A stretch of 64,000 bases of DNA. It comes from Burkholderiaceae bacterium. GTDB taxonomy: Bacteria; Pseudomonadota; Gammaproteobacteria; Burkholderiales; Burkholderiaceae_B. This document shows, piece after piece, positions 1 to 9,190 of the stretch (the stretch's first letter is position 1; each line of letters starts with the position of its first letter). Below the pieces are notes generated by a model, which worked only from the letters and a program-made list of their open reading frames with translations, was not told the DNA's origin and searched no databases. Where the stretch lies: NCBI GenBank assembly GCA_030158305.1, contig JAOATE010000079.1:1-64000 (forward strand), in the 5' to 3' direction. The translations under genes were made by a program, and so were the position numbers.

Positions 1-12
1 AGGAGACTGTTC

Positions 13-1383
13 ATGCATCTGCATATTTTGGGAATTTGCGGCACATTTATGGGTGGCTTGGCGCTGATTGCGCGTGCCGCAGGACATCGCGTCACAGGTT
101 GTGATGCTGGTGTCTATCCCCCCATGAGTACGCAGCTTAAAGAACAAGGCATTGATCTGATTGAGGGGTTTGGGCCTGAGCAACTCTCCCTCAAGCCGGA
201 TCTCTTTGTCATCGGCAATGTGGTCTCGCGCGGCAATCCACTCATGGAAGCCATTCTTGATGTGGGCTTGCCCTACACCTCTGGGCCTCAGTGGCTTGGA
301 GAGTTTATCTTGCAAGGCCAACATGTTTTGGCCGTAGCAGGTACACACGGCAAAACCACCACGAGCTCCATGCTTGCCTGGATTTTGCAATACGCAGGCA
401 AAAAACCAAACTTCCTGATCGGCGGCGTTGCGCCCGGGCTCGAAGTCTCGGCACGATTTGATGCCACACAGCCTCTTTTTGTCATTGAGGCGGACGAATA
501 CGATACGGCTTTTTTCGACAAGCGCTCAAAATTTGTCCACTACCGCCCCCGCACGGCCATTCTGAATAACCTCGAATATGACCATGCGGACATCTTTCCA
601 GATCTCGCTGCCATCGAAACACAGTTTCATCACTTATTACGCACTGTGCCGCGTACCGGACTCGTCATCACGCCCTCGCAAGACGACGCACTCTCTCGCG
701 TGATTGCTCGCGGGTGCTGGGCCGAACATACCGCCATCAACACGACAGCAGGTTGGCACACACGCACGCGTGACGCGATGTCTTTTGATGTGTTGAACGG
801 ATCGCTCACGCTTGGCACCGTAGCATGGTCGCACACGGGCGCGCACAACCAACATAACGCGCTCGCCGCTATCGTAGCGGCACAACATGTCGGCGTCTCC
901 GCAGCCACTAGCATCGAGGCGCTTTGTGCGTTTAGTGGTGTCAAAAGACGGATGGAGGTTCGCGGTACGGTCCGAAACATCACGGTCTATGATGACTTTG
1001 CGCATCACCCAACCGCCATCGCCACCACCTTGGCAGGTTTGCGCGCGCAAATAGGAACGCAGCGTATATTGGCTGTGCTCGAGCCCCGCTCGAACACCAT
1101 GAAACTTGGCACAATGGCTGCACGGCTCCCTGCAGCGCTCGTAGACGCAGATTTAGTGTTTTGCTATGGACAGCGCGAAGGCAAGCAGGCGCTGGGCTGG
1201 GATCCGTCCGAAGTACTGGGCTCACTCGGCTCGCGTATGCAGTCGCATCAAGCAATTGAAACACTCGTCCAAGCCATTCAGCGTGCCGCACAACCCGGCG
1301 ATCACATCGTCGTCATGAGCAATGGCGGCTTCGCTGGCGTGCATGACCGACTTCTTGAGGCGCTTGCCGCATCATCCGCCTAA
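13..1383 (+). CDS. mpl: UDP-N-acetylmuramate:L-alanyl-gamma-D-glutamyl-meso-diaminopimelate ligase
   Basis: Murein peptide ligase that reattaches the recovered tripeptide L-Ala-gamma-D-Glu-mesoDAP to UDP-MurNAc in cytoplasmic peptidoglycan recycling. The 456-residue length is normal for the family. The N-terminal Rossmann start (HILGICGTFMGG) is followed by the Mur-ligase P-loop GTHGKTTT at residues 110-117 and the central segment EADEYDTAFF. The ATG follows AGGAGA in the first bases of the window, so the start is well supported. It heads a same-strand run with the exoribonuclease, tonB-like, aroE, lptG and apaH genes. An AmpG-like muropeptide importer near 59 kb would supply the same recycling route. 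The family assignment is firm. Confidence 0.96.
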   Translation: MHLHILGICGTFMGGLALIARAAGHRVTGCDAGVYPPMSTQLKEQGIDLIEGFGPEQLSLKPDLFVIGNVVSRGNPLMEAILDVGLPYTSGPQWLGEFILQGQHVLAVAGTHGKTTTSSMLAWILQYAGKKPNFLIGGVAPGLEVSARFDATQPLFVIEADEYDTAFFDKRSKFVHYRPRTAILNNLEYDHADIFPDLAAIETQFHHLLRTVPRTGLVITPSQDDALSRVIARGCWAEHTAINTTAGWHTRTRDAMSFDVLNGSLTLGTVAWSHTGAHNQHNALAAIVAAQHVGVSAATSIEALCAFSGVKRRMEVRGTVRNITVYDDFAHHPTAIATTLAGLRAQIGTQRILAVLEPRSNTMKLGTMAARLPAALVDADLVFCYGQREGKQALGWDPSEVLGSLGSRMQSHQAIETLVQAIQRAAQPGDHIVVMSNGGFAGVHDRLLEALAASSA

Positions 1384-1419
1384 AGGGCGCTCGTCAGATT
1401 CACTGGAACACCAATATTC

Positions 1420-3336
1420 ATGTACGTTTTATACGAAGAAGATGGCGCCTTTAAAACAGGTCACATCATGGCTGAAGCCGATGCAACCCTTCAGGTTGAG
1501 TCCGAATCCGGCAAACGCAGCAAGGTCAAACGCGCCAATTGCATCTTTACGTTTGCCAGCCCAACACCTGATCTGTTGATGCCTCAGGCGGATAGTCTCG
1601 CCAATGAAATCGACCTACCCTTTCTTTGGGAGTGTGCACCCGCCGATGAATTCGATATCGAAACAATGGGCGCTGAATATTTTGGGCACCCACCTGATAC
1701 GCTAGAGAAAACCACATTACTACTCAGGCTGCACAGCGCCCCAATTTACTTCCATCGGCGTGGCCGAGGTCGTTATCGCGCAGCGCCTCCCGAGATTTTG
1801 AGCGCAGCGCTGGCTGCCCAAGAAAAGAAACAACGGGCGGCGGCCCAAACCGAGGAGTGGGCACAAGCAATCGCCGCCGGCCAGCTTCCGGATGAGGTGG
1901 CGCAGGCCGCCATGACCTTGATTACAAAACCAGACAAAAACTCACAAGCATGGAAAGCTCTGGACGCTGCGTGTACGCAACGACAGACATCGCCTGAGCG
2001 CCTCTTGCTGGACTCGGGCGCGTGGCCTCATGCACTCGCTCTGCACAAAGGACGCTTTCTGGCGAACCATTTTCCGCGTGGCACTGGTTTTGCGCCGTGC
2101 GACGTGCCGGACATCGCACGTGAACTCCCTCTCGCAGAAGTTGAGGCTTACTCTGTAGACGACATCAGCACGACAGAGATCGATGACGCACTTTCTGTGA
2201 CTCGGCTATCTGACGGTAATCTGTGCGTAGGCATCCATATTGCCGCCCCTGGACTGGCTGTCACTAAAGACAGTGCGCTCGACAAGCTTGCACGCGCCAG
2301 AATGTCCACGGTCTACATGCCTGGTGACAAAATTCCAATGCAACCAGATGAGGTCATTGCCGCTTTTTCGCTGGACGAAGGCCGACCTGTTCCTGTGTTG
2401 TCACTGTACGTCACGGCCAATCCCGAAACGGGAGAAATCATTTCCCACGAAAGTCGTCTCGAACGCTTGGCTGTGCGCGCAAACTTGCGTCACAACGCAC
2501 TCGATGCCTTCATCACCGAGGAGTCACTTGCTGATCCGAGCATCGAACTTCCCCATAACGACTGGATTCGTCCGCTCTGGCAACTTGCGCTCGCACTTTG
2601 TAAACAGCGTGAAATCGTACGTGGAAAACCTGAAAACAATAATCGGGTCGAATACAGTTTTTATGTCGATGGCGACCCGGATGATCCGAGCTCGACCGTA
2701 CGCCTTGTGCCGCGTTTGCGTAACGCGCCCTTAGACAGATTGGTCGCCGAGTACATGATTCTGGCGAACAGCACCTGGGGTGGTTTGCTGGCGACCCATG
2801 GCCTACCCGGCATTTATCGCTCACAACAAACCGGACGCGTGCGCATGAGCACGCACGCACTTCCTCACGAAGCGATCGGCGTTCCGCAATACGCTTGGTG
2901 CACCTCACCTTTGCGGCGCTATGTTGACCTCGTCAATCAATGGCAGCTGATTGCTGCCATCGAAAATGGTGTGTCAGCCCCACTCGTCGCGCCCTTCAAA
3001 CCGCGTGATGCAGATTTGTTCGCCATTATCGGGGGGTTTGAGTCACAATATGTTGCATGGCATGACTTTCAAAACAGCATGGAGCGCTTCTGGTGCTTGC
3101 GTTGGCTTCAACAACAGCAAGTCTCCGAATGCGAAGCGACCGTTCTCAAAGAGGATTTGGTGCGCCTGAGCCATGCGCCGATGGTCGTTCGTTTAGCAGG
3201 CCTGCCAGCGCTCGACAGAGGACAGCGCATCACGCTGCAAATTACAGGCTTCGATGAGCTAGCTCTTGAAATGGACTGCCGATTTGTATCGAGTATTGAA
3301 AGCGAACAAACCGAGGAACTCAACCCAGCAACGTGA
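1420..3336 (+). CDS. RNB-domain exoribonuclease (RNase II family)
   Basis: A 3'-5' exoribonuclease of the RNase II/R superfamily acting on single-stranded RNA in the cytoplasm. It has 638 residues, in the range of RNase II rather than the longer RNase R. The RNB catalytic cluster is at about residues 247-256 (DDISTTEIDD), where the third acidic position is Glu instead of the usual Asp, a conservative change. The conserved TSPLRRYVDL segment carrying the catalytic arginine lies near residue 490. The N-terminal 240 residues are divergent and I see no clear cold-shock motif. It begins 36 bases after mpl, and its TGA overlaps the GTG of the next gene. Whether it is a true RNase II orthologue is uncertain. 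Confidence 0.88.
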   Translation: MYVLYEEDGAFKTGHIMAEADATLQVESESGKRSKVKRANCIFTFASPTPDLLMPQADSLANEIDLPFLWECAPADEFDIETMGAEYFGHPPDTLEKTTLLLRLHSAPIYFHRRGRGRYRAAPPEILSAALAAQEKKQRAAAQTEEWAQAIAAGQLPDEVAQAAMTLITKPDKNSQAWKALDAACTQRQTSPERLLLDSGAWPHALALHKGRFLANHFPRGTGFAPCDVPDIARELPLAEVEAYSVDDISTTEIDDALSVTRLSDGNLCVGIHIAAPGLAVTKDSALDKLARARMSTVYMPGDKIPMQPDEVIAAFSLDEGRPVPVLSLYVTANPETGEIISHESRLERLAVRANLRHNALDAFITEESLADPSIELPHNDWIRPLWQLALALCKQREIVRGKPENNNRVEYSFYVDGDPDDPSSTVRLVPRLRNAPLDRLVAEYMILANSTWGGLLATHGLPGIYRSQQTGRVRMSTHALPHEAIGVPQYAWCTSPLRRYVDLVNQWQLIAAIENGVSAPLVAPFKPRDADLFAIIGGFESQYVAWHDFQNSMERFWCLRWLQQQQVSECEATVLKEDLVRLSHAPMVVRLAGLPALDRGQRITLQITGFDELALEMDCRFVSSIESEQTEELNPAT

Positions 3337-4235
3337 ACACGAGTCGTTTCAACTCCACCCAGGCGCCAATATCAGCTGGTGCAAACTGGCTGAACGCGCA
3401 GCAGCGTTTTTTACGCTGGGGGCTGTTGTTGTCTGTCGCCTGTCATCTGGCTTTACTTGCCTGGCAAAGAGCCACACCGCTTCCCTTCGAGCCCAAGCCC
3501 TCCGAGCTTGAAATCGTCATGATCAATGCCGCCACCGAAAGTGAGCCCAGCCAAGCCAAACTGCTCGCACAAAGCAATGTGGATGGAGGCGGTCAGGCCG
3601 AAAAAGGCTATATGACCACCACTATCCCGCACACCGGTGATGCTGCCGAGCCCATCATGCTGGACGCACTCATTCGTCAGCGGCAACAGCTCGAAATACA
3701 GCAACAGCAACTTCTGACCCAGCTCCGCGCGCGCGAGCAAACATCACCCGGACAACCCGCGCCTTCGCCAACCGACTCCACTGAGCAAGCCGGCGAGGAC
3801 GAGACGGATCAAGACAGTATTGTTTTAAACAAACAGCTTGCAGTACTGGCGCAGCGCATCGAACGCGAAAACGCGCGCCCTCGCAAGCATTTTGATGCAG
3901 CATCTGCTCGCAAAACGACTTACGCCCCTTATATTGATCAATGGCGTCAGCGTATTGAACAAGTGGGAACCGAACACTACCCAAAAGGTGTAGAGGGAAA
4001 ATCCTACGGTAGCGTTCAGGCAACGTTAACCATACGCGCAGATGGCTCAATTGCGGACATCACGATCAATCGTCCTTCGAACAGTCCCCTGCTCAATCAA
4101 GCGGTCCGACGCATCGCCCAACTGTCTGCCCCGTTCGCACCTTTTCCCGCCGACATGGCGAGGCAGATTGATCAGCTTGTTCTTACCCGAACCTGGCATT
4201 TCGTCAACGGCGCTTTGGAGGCCAGACAACCATGA
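3333..4235 (+). CDS. TonB-family energy transducer protein
   Basis: Cytoplasmic-membrane protein with a periplasmic TonB C-terminal domain. Residues about 26-47 form one hydrophobic anchor after a short cytoplasmic tail. A Gln-rich probable coiled coil follows at about 110-130. The last 90 residues match the TonB fold, with YPKGVEGKSYGSVQATLTI and a closing RTWHF segment. The proline-rich spacer typical of classical TonB is missing, and no exbB or exbD lies nearby, so it may energise a receptor through distant ExbBD or act as a structural TonB/TolA-like protein. It starts with GTG overlapping the preceding stop (GTGA), and its own stop overlaps the aroE start (ATGA), which indicates translational coupling. 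Confidence 0.82.
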   Translation: MNTSRFNSTQAPISAGANWLNAQQRFLRWGLLLSVACHLALLAWQRATPLPFEPKPSELEIVMINAATESEPSQAKLLAQSNVDGGGQAEKGYMTTTIPHTGDAAEPIMLDALIRQRQQLEIQQQQLLTQLRAREQTSPGQPAPSPTDSTEQAGEDETDQDSIVLNKQLAVLAQRIERENARPRKHFDAASARKTTYAPYIDQWRQRIEQVGTEHYPKGVEGKSYGSVQATLTIRADGSIADITINRPSNSPLLNQAVRRIAQLSAPFAPFPADMARQIDQLVLTRTWHFVNGALEARQP

Positions 4236-5125
4236 CATTGATCGTCAAAACTAGATCTTCCGCCCCCGCCACACAAGCGGCAGGACAACGGTTCGCAGTG
4301 ATTGGTCACCCGGTCAAGCACAGCCGCTCTCCATCGATTCATCAACAGTTTGCAGCACAGACACACATCGCACTCACCTATGAGCGAATCGAAGCACCCT
4401 TGGATGCCTTTAAACACACGGTCAACCAATTTTTTTCAGCAGGCGGTCGCGGTTTAAATGTGACCGTCCCCTTCAAACTTGAGGCTTGGGAGTTGGCGCG
4501 TGAGCATCTCAGCACACGGGCACGGCAAGCACAAGCGGTCAATACACTTTGGATGCGTGATGGTGCTTTGCACGGTTGCAACACGGACGGAGTAGGTTTA
4601 GTGTCAGATTTAAAGCGTCTGGGTGTTCGATGCGAGGGTGCACGGATTCTGATGGTTGGCGCGGGCGGGGCAGCGCGCGGAGTGTTGGGACCGTTACTTG
4701 AAACTGGATGCAAGCAACTTCACGTCGTCAATCGGACCGTTGCACGCGCGCAAGCATTGGTGGCAGAGTGGCACGCGTCAGACCCCTCCATGCAAAAAGT
4801 CCTCTCCGCAGGCAGCCTCGCAGACACCTCCATCCCAGAAGGATGGGATATTGTGGTGAATGCGAGTGCAAGCAGCCTGGGGGGTGAAGCACCCGCTTTG
4901 CCCGCAGGGCTTTATGCACCGGGCGCGTGGGCCTACGACATGATGTATTCGGCAAGGCCTACCGCGTTTATGCTGCAAGCCAACGCTGATGGTGCGGCCC
5001 ATCTCAGCGATGGCTTAGGCATGCTGGTCGGGCAAGCGGCTGAAAGCTTCTACCTTTGGCATGGCTTGCGTCCAGATATCACTCCAGTACTGGCTTCCTT
5101 ACGGGCAGAACTCAATCAACCATGA
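4232..5125 (+). CDS. aroE: shikimate dehydrogenase (NADP+)
   Basis: Reduces 3-dehydroshikimate to shikimate in the chorismate pathway. The substrate-binding segment HSRSPSIHQQF is at residues 30-40, the catalytic lysine is in NVTVPFK (Lys82), Asp119 is in NTDGVG, and the nucleotide-binding glycine loop GAGGAARG is at residues 143-150. The length of 297 residues includes about 20 extra N-terminal residues compared with E. coli AroE. The ATG overlaps the stop of the tonB-like gene, so the two are coupled. Downstream, lptG begins about 21 bases after the stop. The assignment is firm. Confidence 0.96.
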   Translation: MTLIVKTRSSAPATQAAGQRFAVIGHPVKHSRSPSIHQQFAAQTHIALTYERIEAPLDAFKHTVNQFFSAGGRGLNVTVPFKLEAWELAREHLSTRARQAQAVNTLWMRDGALHGCNTDGVGLVSDLKRLGVRCEGARILMVGAGGAARGVLGPLLETGCKQLHVVNRTVARAQALVAEWHASDPSMQKVLSAGSLADTSIPEGWDIVVNASASSLGGEAPALPAGLYAPGAWAYDMMYSARPTAFMLQANADGAAHLSDGLGMLVGQAAESFYLWHGLRPDITPVLASLRAELNQP

Positions 5126-5146
5126 TTGGGGATTACACTTGAAACT

Positions 5147-6325
5147 ATGAGAACTGCCCGCCGTTACCTTGCCCGAGAAATCTATCGCTCCACTTCAGTG
5201 GTGCTGATTGCTTTACTCGGACTATTTACGTTTTTCACCCTGGTCGATGAGCTTGACACGGTTGGAGACAAGTTCCCGCTTGCTGCCTTGTTTTATCTGC
5301 AGGTGCTCTCGATTCCGACACGGCTTTACGACCTGCTGCCCATCGGAGTGTTGATTGGTGCGATTCTGGCGCTCTCTAGCTTGGCCCAGCGCAACGAACT
5401 CGTCATTCTGAGGGTGTCGGGCGTTAGCGGCTTTGGGCTGCTCAGAATGCTGTGGACTGTTTCTATCCCCATCATCCTGGGCGCACTGATCCTTTCCGAA
5501 TTCCTCACGCCCATGGCGGAGATCAAAAGTAGCGAAACCAACTTGCTGATGCGCGGAAGGGTAGAGGGTGGACGCCTCGCCAGTGGCTACTGGTTCAAAG
5601 AACCCACGCCGAACGGCGGCACACGGATTATCAACGTTGGCAACTTGCTCGCCTCGGGTAATGTGTCCAATTTGCGTGTCTATGAGTTTCCGGATGGTCT
5701 GACACTTTCTCTCGTGGCTCAATCCGAAGCCGGCCGTTTCGTCGATGGCAAGCTCGTGATGCAAAAAGTCACAGAAAATCATATTGCACCATCCATCGAA
5801 AAAACCCTTTCTGACGCCAAAGTCTCAACCACGCCTTCCGTGACGGTCACACAATCTGCCGAGCGCAGTTTTGACACCTCTCTTTCAGCAGAACGCTTGG
5901 TCGCAAGAATTCTGACGCCGGAGCGCATGTCACTACTCGCTCTGCATGACTACATCGACTATCTCAATCGCAATCAACTCCAGGCCGACCGCCAAGTCGT
6001 GGCGATCTGGCGCAAACTTGCCTACCCCTTTACGCTGTTAGTCATGCTGACGATTGCAGCCCCGATCAGCTTTATGCAGACGCGGCGTGGCGGCGTCGGC
6101 GCCAAGGTTTTTCTAGGCATTTTGCTTGGCACGGGCTTCTTTATGTTAAATCAACTCGCCTTAAATGTGAGCCTGCTTTACAACTGGTCGCCCGTCGTGA
6201 CGGCATTACTCCCCAATATCGGCGCCATGATAATTGCGCTCTCCGCAGTCTTTACGATGGAAAATCGTAATGCGATTGCCAACCGACGGCGCGGTCGCTC
6301 CTTTTGGAAAAAATCACCGATATGA
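5147..6325 (+). CDS. lptG: LPS export ABC transporter permease LptG
   Basis: Inner-membrane permease of the LptB2FG complex, which extracts lipopolysaccharide and passes it to the periplasmic LptC-LptA bridge. The YjgP/YjgQ layout is visible: N-terminal hydrophobic helices ([17 protein letters not shown] and the segment around [24 protein letters not shown]), a periplasmic jellyroll domain over about residues 120-260, and three C-terminal helices. I chose the ATG at 5147 ([12 protein letters not shown]) over an in-frame TTG at 5126, because it matches the usual LptG start. No lptF lies next to it, although lptF and lptG are usually paired. Its stop overlaps the apaH start (ATGA). Confidence 0.92.
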   Translation: MRTARRYLAREIYRSTSVVLIALLGLFTFFTLVDELDTVGDKFPLAALFYLQVLSIPTRLYDLLPIGVLIGAILALSSLAQRNELVILRVSGVSGFGLLRMLWTVSIPIILGALILSEFLTPMAEIKSSETNLLMRGRVEGGRLASGYWFKEPTPNGGTRIINVGNLLASGNVSNLRVYEFPDGLTLSLVAQSEAGRFVDGKLVMQKVTENHIAPSIEKTLSDAKVSTTPSVTVTQSAERSFDTSLSAERLVARILTPERMSLLALHDYIDYLNRNQLQADRQVVAIWRKLAYPFTLLVMLTIAAPISFMQTRRGGVGAKVFLGILLGTGFFMLNQLALNVSLLYNWSPVVTALLPNIGAMIIALSAVFTMENRNAIANRRRGRSFWKKSPI

Positions 6326-7158
6326 GTATGCCTAGCATTTGGATGGTTGGTGATATTCAAGGCTGCTGCGGCTCTCTTGAGACCTTGTTGTCTCAGCCCG
6401 ACATCCAAGACGATCCAGAGGCACACTTTTGGTTTGCAGGTGATCTGGTCAACCGAGGGCCTCAGTCTCTCGCGACACTCCGTCGCATCATGTCGCTTGG
6501 CGAGCGTGCCACGGTTGTCTTGGGTAATCACGACCTTCACCTCCTAGCGATGGCGGCGGGTGTTCGTAAGACCGGCAAAAAAGACACGCTCGACGAGGTA
6601 CTCGCCGCCGACGATGCGCAAGACATCATCGACTGGCTGCGTTTTCAACCCCTGGCACATTTCGAATATGGACATTTACTCGTCCATGCGGGCGTTCTCC
6701 CGCAATGGGATGCCGAAGAAACGGTCGAACTCGCAGGTGAAGTCGAGTCCGCCTTACAAAGCGCGGACTGGAAAAAACACTTGCAACTGATGTACGGCAA
6801 CACGCCTGATCAGTGGGATGATCGCCTCAAAGGGCCTGACCGTTTGCGCGTCATCATCAATGCGCTGACGCGTGTGCGTTTTTGTGACAAACAAGGACGT
6901 ATGCTTCTAAATATCAAAACGGAACCCGCGCCTGAAGACAAGTCCCTCGTACCTTGGTTTAACTTACCCAAGCGTGCCACGCGTGACGTGACGGTGGTTT
7001 TTGGACACTGGTCTACGCTAGGGCTCAAGCTCGACAGCGATGTGATTTGCCTGGATAGTGGTTGCCTGTGGGGCGGCCACCTCACCGCCGTGCGCCTGCA
7101 AGACCATGCTGTGGTTCAAGTCCCTTGCGCGCAGACACTCGATCCGCACGATGACTAG
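6322..7158 (+). CDS. apaH: symmetrical bis(5'-nucleosyl)-tetraphosphatase
   Basis: Hydrolyses Ap4A and related dinucleoside polyphosphates, and RNA Np4 caps, in the cytoplasm. The metallophosphatase motifs are near the N-terminus in order: [20 protein letters not shown] and GNHDLHLL. The C-terminal half contains FGHWSTLGL and LDSGCLWGG. At 278 residues it matches the family. I chose the ATG at 6322 because it forms an ATGA overlap with the lptG stop; a TTG at 6304 is possible but less likely. It ends the operon and faces the alpha/beta hydrolase gene across 13 bases, with no terminator visible between them. Confidence 0.96.
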   Translation: MSMPSIWMVGDIQGCCGSLETLLSQPDIQDDPEAHFWFAGDLVNRGPQSLATLRRIMSLGERATVVLGNHDLHLLAMAAGVRKTGKKDTLDEVLAADDAQDIIDWLRFQPLAHFEYGHLLVHAGVLPQWDAEETVELAGEVESALQSADWKKHLQLMYGNTPDQWDDRLKGPDRLRVIINALTRVRFCDKQGRMLLNIKTEPAPEDKSLVPWFNLPKRATRDVTVVFGHWSTLGLKLDSDVICLDSGCLWGGHLTAVRLQDHAVVQVPCAQTLDPHDD

Positions 7159-7171
7159 GCACCCATACTGA

Positions 7172-8026
7172 CTACGCTGCAGTCTGACCCTCCAGGAACC
7201 AGGCCTTCAGCAGCGCATTGACTGGCTCAGCTGCCTCGTAATTCACCCAATGCCCGACCTCCGGCAAAATCACACCCTGGCGCCTCGCCTGCCCGTCGAT
7301 CATATGCGTCATCAAATATTCTGGCGTACACGTGATGTCATGCTCACCCCAGATGATGAGCGTCTCTCCACTGTAATCATCCAGTGCGGGACCCAATAAG
7401 CCACGACCAGAAATACCCCTGCTACGAAAGCGAGTATTGATGCAAGAGTAAGTGTGAATCCCCATCGCGAAGGGATCGATTTGTTCATCGGCATAAATCA
7501 TGTGTGCCCACAAATTAAAGCGCATCGCCTCAAGCAATGCTTCGTCCGTCTCAGCACGCTTCCAGTTAATCAGCTTGCCGCGCTCTCGACGCGGCCCCCC
7601 ATGGCCTCCCGGCCCAAGCAGGGCCAGACGGCGCACGGGAAGCCCTTTGGCCGCCACATTGGCAGACACCAAGCCTCCAAAAGAAAATCCCGCCAGATCA
7701 AAGGGCGTGTCTGGCCCGAACAGCTGAGTTAAACAGTCCGCGGTGACATCCACCATCGTTGCAAAATCATCAAACCTGGGATCGCTAGAGTCACCGTAGC
7801 CTGCCAAGTTTGGGATCCACAGAGAGAAATCCTGAGAGAGCGCCTCAATATTGCGTGCCCAATGCAGCCAGCTTCCATGCCCCCCATGAATCAGAACGAG
7901 GGGAGGGCCTTCTCCGAACTGTCGCCAGCTGACTTGGTGCTCCCCGGCGGTGACAACATGGCGCGTGGCTCGGGTCTCAAACTCGGCGATCCAGTCAAGA
8001 GTTTGCTGATTAACGGGGCTGGACAT
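7172..8026 (-). CDS. alpha/beta-fold hydrolase (MhpC/BphD-like)
   Basis: Serine hydrolase of the alpha/beta superfamily, 284 residues. The oxyanion segment LVLIHGGHGSW is near residue 43. The nucleophile elbow GFSFGG carries Ser115, and the likely acid and base are Asp230 (WGEHD) and His259 (GHW). This resembles meta-cleavage product hydrolases, but the substrate cannot be read from the sequence. I chose the ATG at 8026, preceded by GAGGAACAG, over an upstream in-frame start at 8083. It is divergent from the LigJ-type hydratase gene, so the pair may share regulation and a catabolic pathway. That link is inference only. Confidence 0.85.
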   Translation of the reverse strand: MSSPVNQQTLDWIAEFETRATRHVVTAGEHQVSWRQFGEGPPLVLIHGGHGSWLHWARNIEALSQDFSLWIPNLAGYGDSSDPRFDDFATMVDVTADCLTQLFGPDTPFDLAGFSFGGLVSANVAAKGLPVRRLALLGPGGHGGPRRERGKLINWKRAETDEALLEAMRFNLWAHMIYADEQIDPFAMGIHTYSCINTRFRSRGISGRGLLGPALDDYSGETLIIWGEHDITCTPEYLMTHMIDGQARRQGVILPEVGHWVNYEAAEPVNALLKAWFLEGQTAA

Positions 8027-8071
8027 GGCAACTGTTCCTCTGTGGCAAAAAACAAACATTAAGCTCGCAAG

Positions 8072-8099
8072 ATAGTATCCCAATGGACAAGTCCGTCAA
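8072..8099 (-). promoter_or_regulatory. sigma-70-type promoter for the alpha/beta hydrolase gene
   Basis: Read on the minus strand there is TTGACG, a 16-base spacer, then TACTAT, about 45 bases before the hydrolase ATG. The -35 has five of six consensus bases and the -10 four of six. It lies within the divergent spacer shared with the hydratase gene. Confidence 0.55.
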
Positions 8100-8106
8100 A
8101 CTCAGC

Positions 8107-8129
8107 AAAATTGTGTAAAGTGCAATTTT
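8107..8129. promoter_or_regulatory. inverted repeat, possible operator
   Basis: AAAATTG (8107-8113) and CAATTTT (8123-8129) form perfect 7-base arms with centres 16 bases apart. The core TTGTGTAAAGTGCAA also fits the loose T-N11-A pattern of LysR-family sites. It lies between the hydrolase promoter and the hydratase start, where a shared regulator could act. No regulator gene is adjacent. Confidence 0.35.
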
Positions 8130-8151
8130 TGATTGTTGACTGAGCTCAAAC

Positions 8152-9186
8152 ATGATTATCGATTGCCACGGCCACTTCACCACGACCCCACCTCAGGTCG
8201 CCAAATTTCGTGCGGACCAAATCGCAGAATTTCAGCGGACCGGTCAGGCACCGACGGCGCCACCGCCTGCAGTGTCCGACGAGGAAATCCGTCATGGCAT
8301 CGATAACAATCAGCTGCGCATCATGAAAGAGCGCGGTATCGACATGACGATTTTCTCGCCCAAAGCAGTGGCGATGGACCACCACATGGGCAACGAAGAC
8401 ACCAATGTGGTCTGGGCGCGCTACAACAATGAACTGATCAACCGTGTGTGCAAACTCTACCCTGAGCACTTCATCGGGGTATGTCAGCTGCCGCAAGCCG
8501 CTGGCGTCGCACCAGGCAAGCGTGTCATCGAGGAACTCGAGCGTTGCGTCAATGAATTTGGTTTTATTGGTGCCAACATCAATCCTGACCCGACGGGCGG
8601 ACATTGGAGCGACCCACCACTCTGGGACAAAAAATGGTGGTACCCCCTGTATGAAAAAATGGTCGAGCTTGATGTCCCCGCCATGATCCATGTCAGCGGT
8701 TCATGCAATCCGCATTTCAACGCAGTGGCCACCCATTACATCAATGGCGATACGACAGCCTTTGTCCAATTCATGACCTCGGATATCTTTAAAGACTTTC
8801 CGACACTTAAATTCATCATCCCGCATGGCGGCGGTGCAGCGCCCTACCACTGGGGTCGATATCGTGGCATGGCCCTCGATATGGGCATCTCTTCACTAGA
8901 AGAAAAAGTCCTGAATAACGTGTTTTTTGATACCTGCGTCTATCACCAGCCAGGCATCGACTTGCTGTTGCGCGTGGTTCCCAATAAAAACATCCTGTTT
9001 GCGTCAGAAACCGTCGGGGCGGTTCAGGGCATTGATCCATTGACGAATTTTTACTTTGACGACACGCGTCGCTATATCGAAGCATCGCCTTCGGCAGATG
9101 CCTCGCAGAAAAAGCAAATTTTTGCCAACAATGCCTTGGGCGTCTACTCACGTCTGCGCGCGCATCCACGTTGCCAGAGTTGCTAA
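8152..9186 (+). CDS. ligJ: 4-oxalomesaconate hydratase (amidohydrolase fold)
   Basis: Amidohydrolase-fold enzyme of the protocatechuate 4,5-cleavage/gallate pathway, hydrating 4-oxalomesaconate to 4-carboxy-4-hydroxy-2-oxoadipate. The likely zinc ligands are His6 and His8 (DCHGH), His180 (MIHVSGSCN) and Glu286 (FASE). The family segments NPDPTGGHW, FIIPHGGGA and FFDTCVYHQPGIDLL are all present, and the length of 344 residues is normal. The match to LigJ is strong along the whole chain. No ring-cleavage dioxygenase, lactonase or aldolase gene of the pathway is in the window, so it is an orphan here. The neighbouring divergent hydrolase is the only candidate partner. Confidence 0.88.
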   Translation: MIIDCHGHFTTTPPQVAKFRADQIAEFQRTGQAPTAPPPAVSDEEIRHGIDNNQLRIMKERGIDMTIFSPKAVAMDHHMGNEDTNVVWARYNNELINRVCKLYPEHFIGVCQLPQAAGVAPGKRVIEELERCVNEFGFIGANINPDPTGGHWSDPPLWDKKWWYPLYEKMVELDVPAMIHVSGSCNPHFNAVATHYINGDTTAFVQFMTSDIFKDFPTLKFIIPHGGGAAPYHWGRYRGMALDMGISSLEEKVLNNVFFDTCVYHQPGIDLLLRVVPNKNILFASETVGAVQGIDPLTNFYFDDTRRYIEASPSADASQKKQIFANNALGVYSRLRAHPRCQSC

Positions 9187-9190
9187 AGCC

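Noticed and set aside
5222-5782. 186-codon open frame on the minus strand inside lptG
   Set aside because: It mirrors the well-supported lptG frame, has no recognisable motif and no ribosome binding site.
8146-8691. 181-codon open frame on the minus strand inside ligJ
   Set aside because: It is antisense to a gene with conserved metal ligands throughout; no family features of its own.
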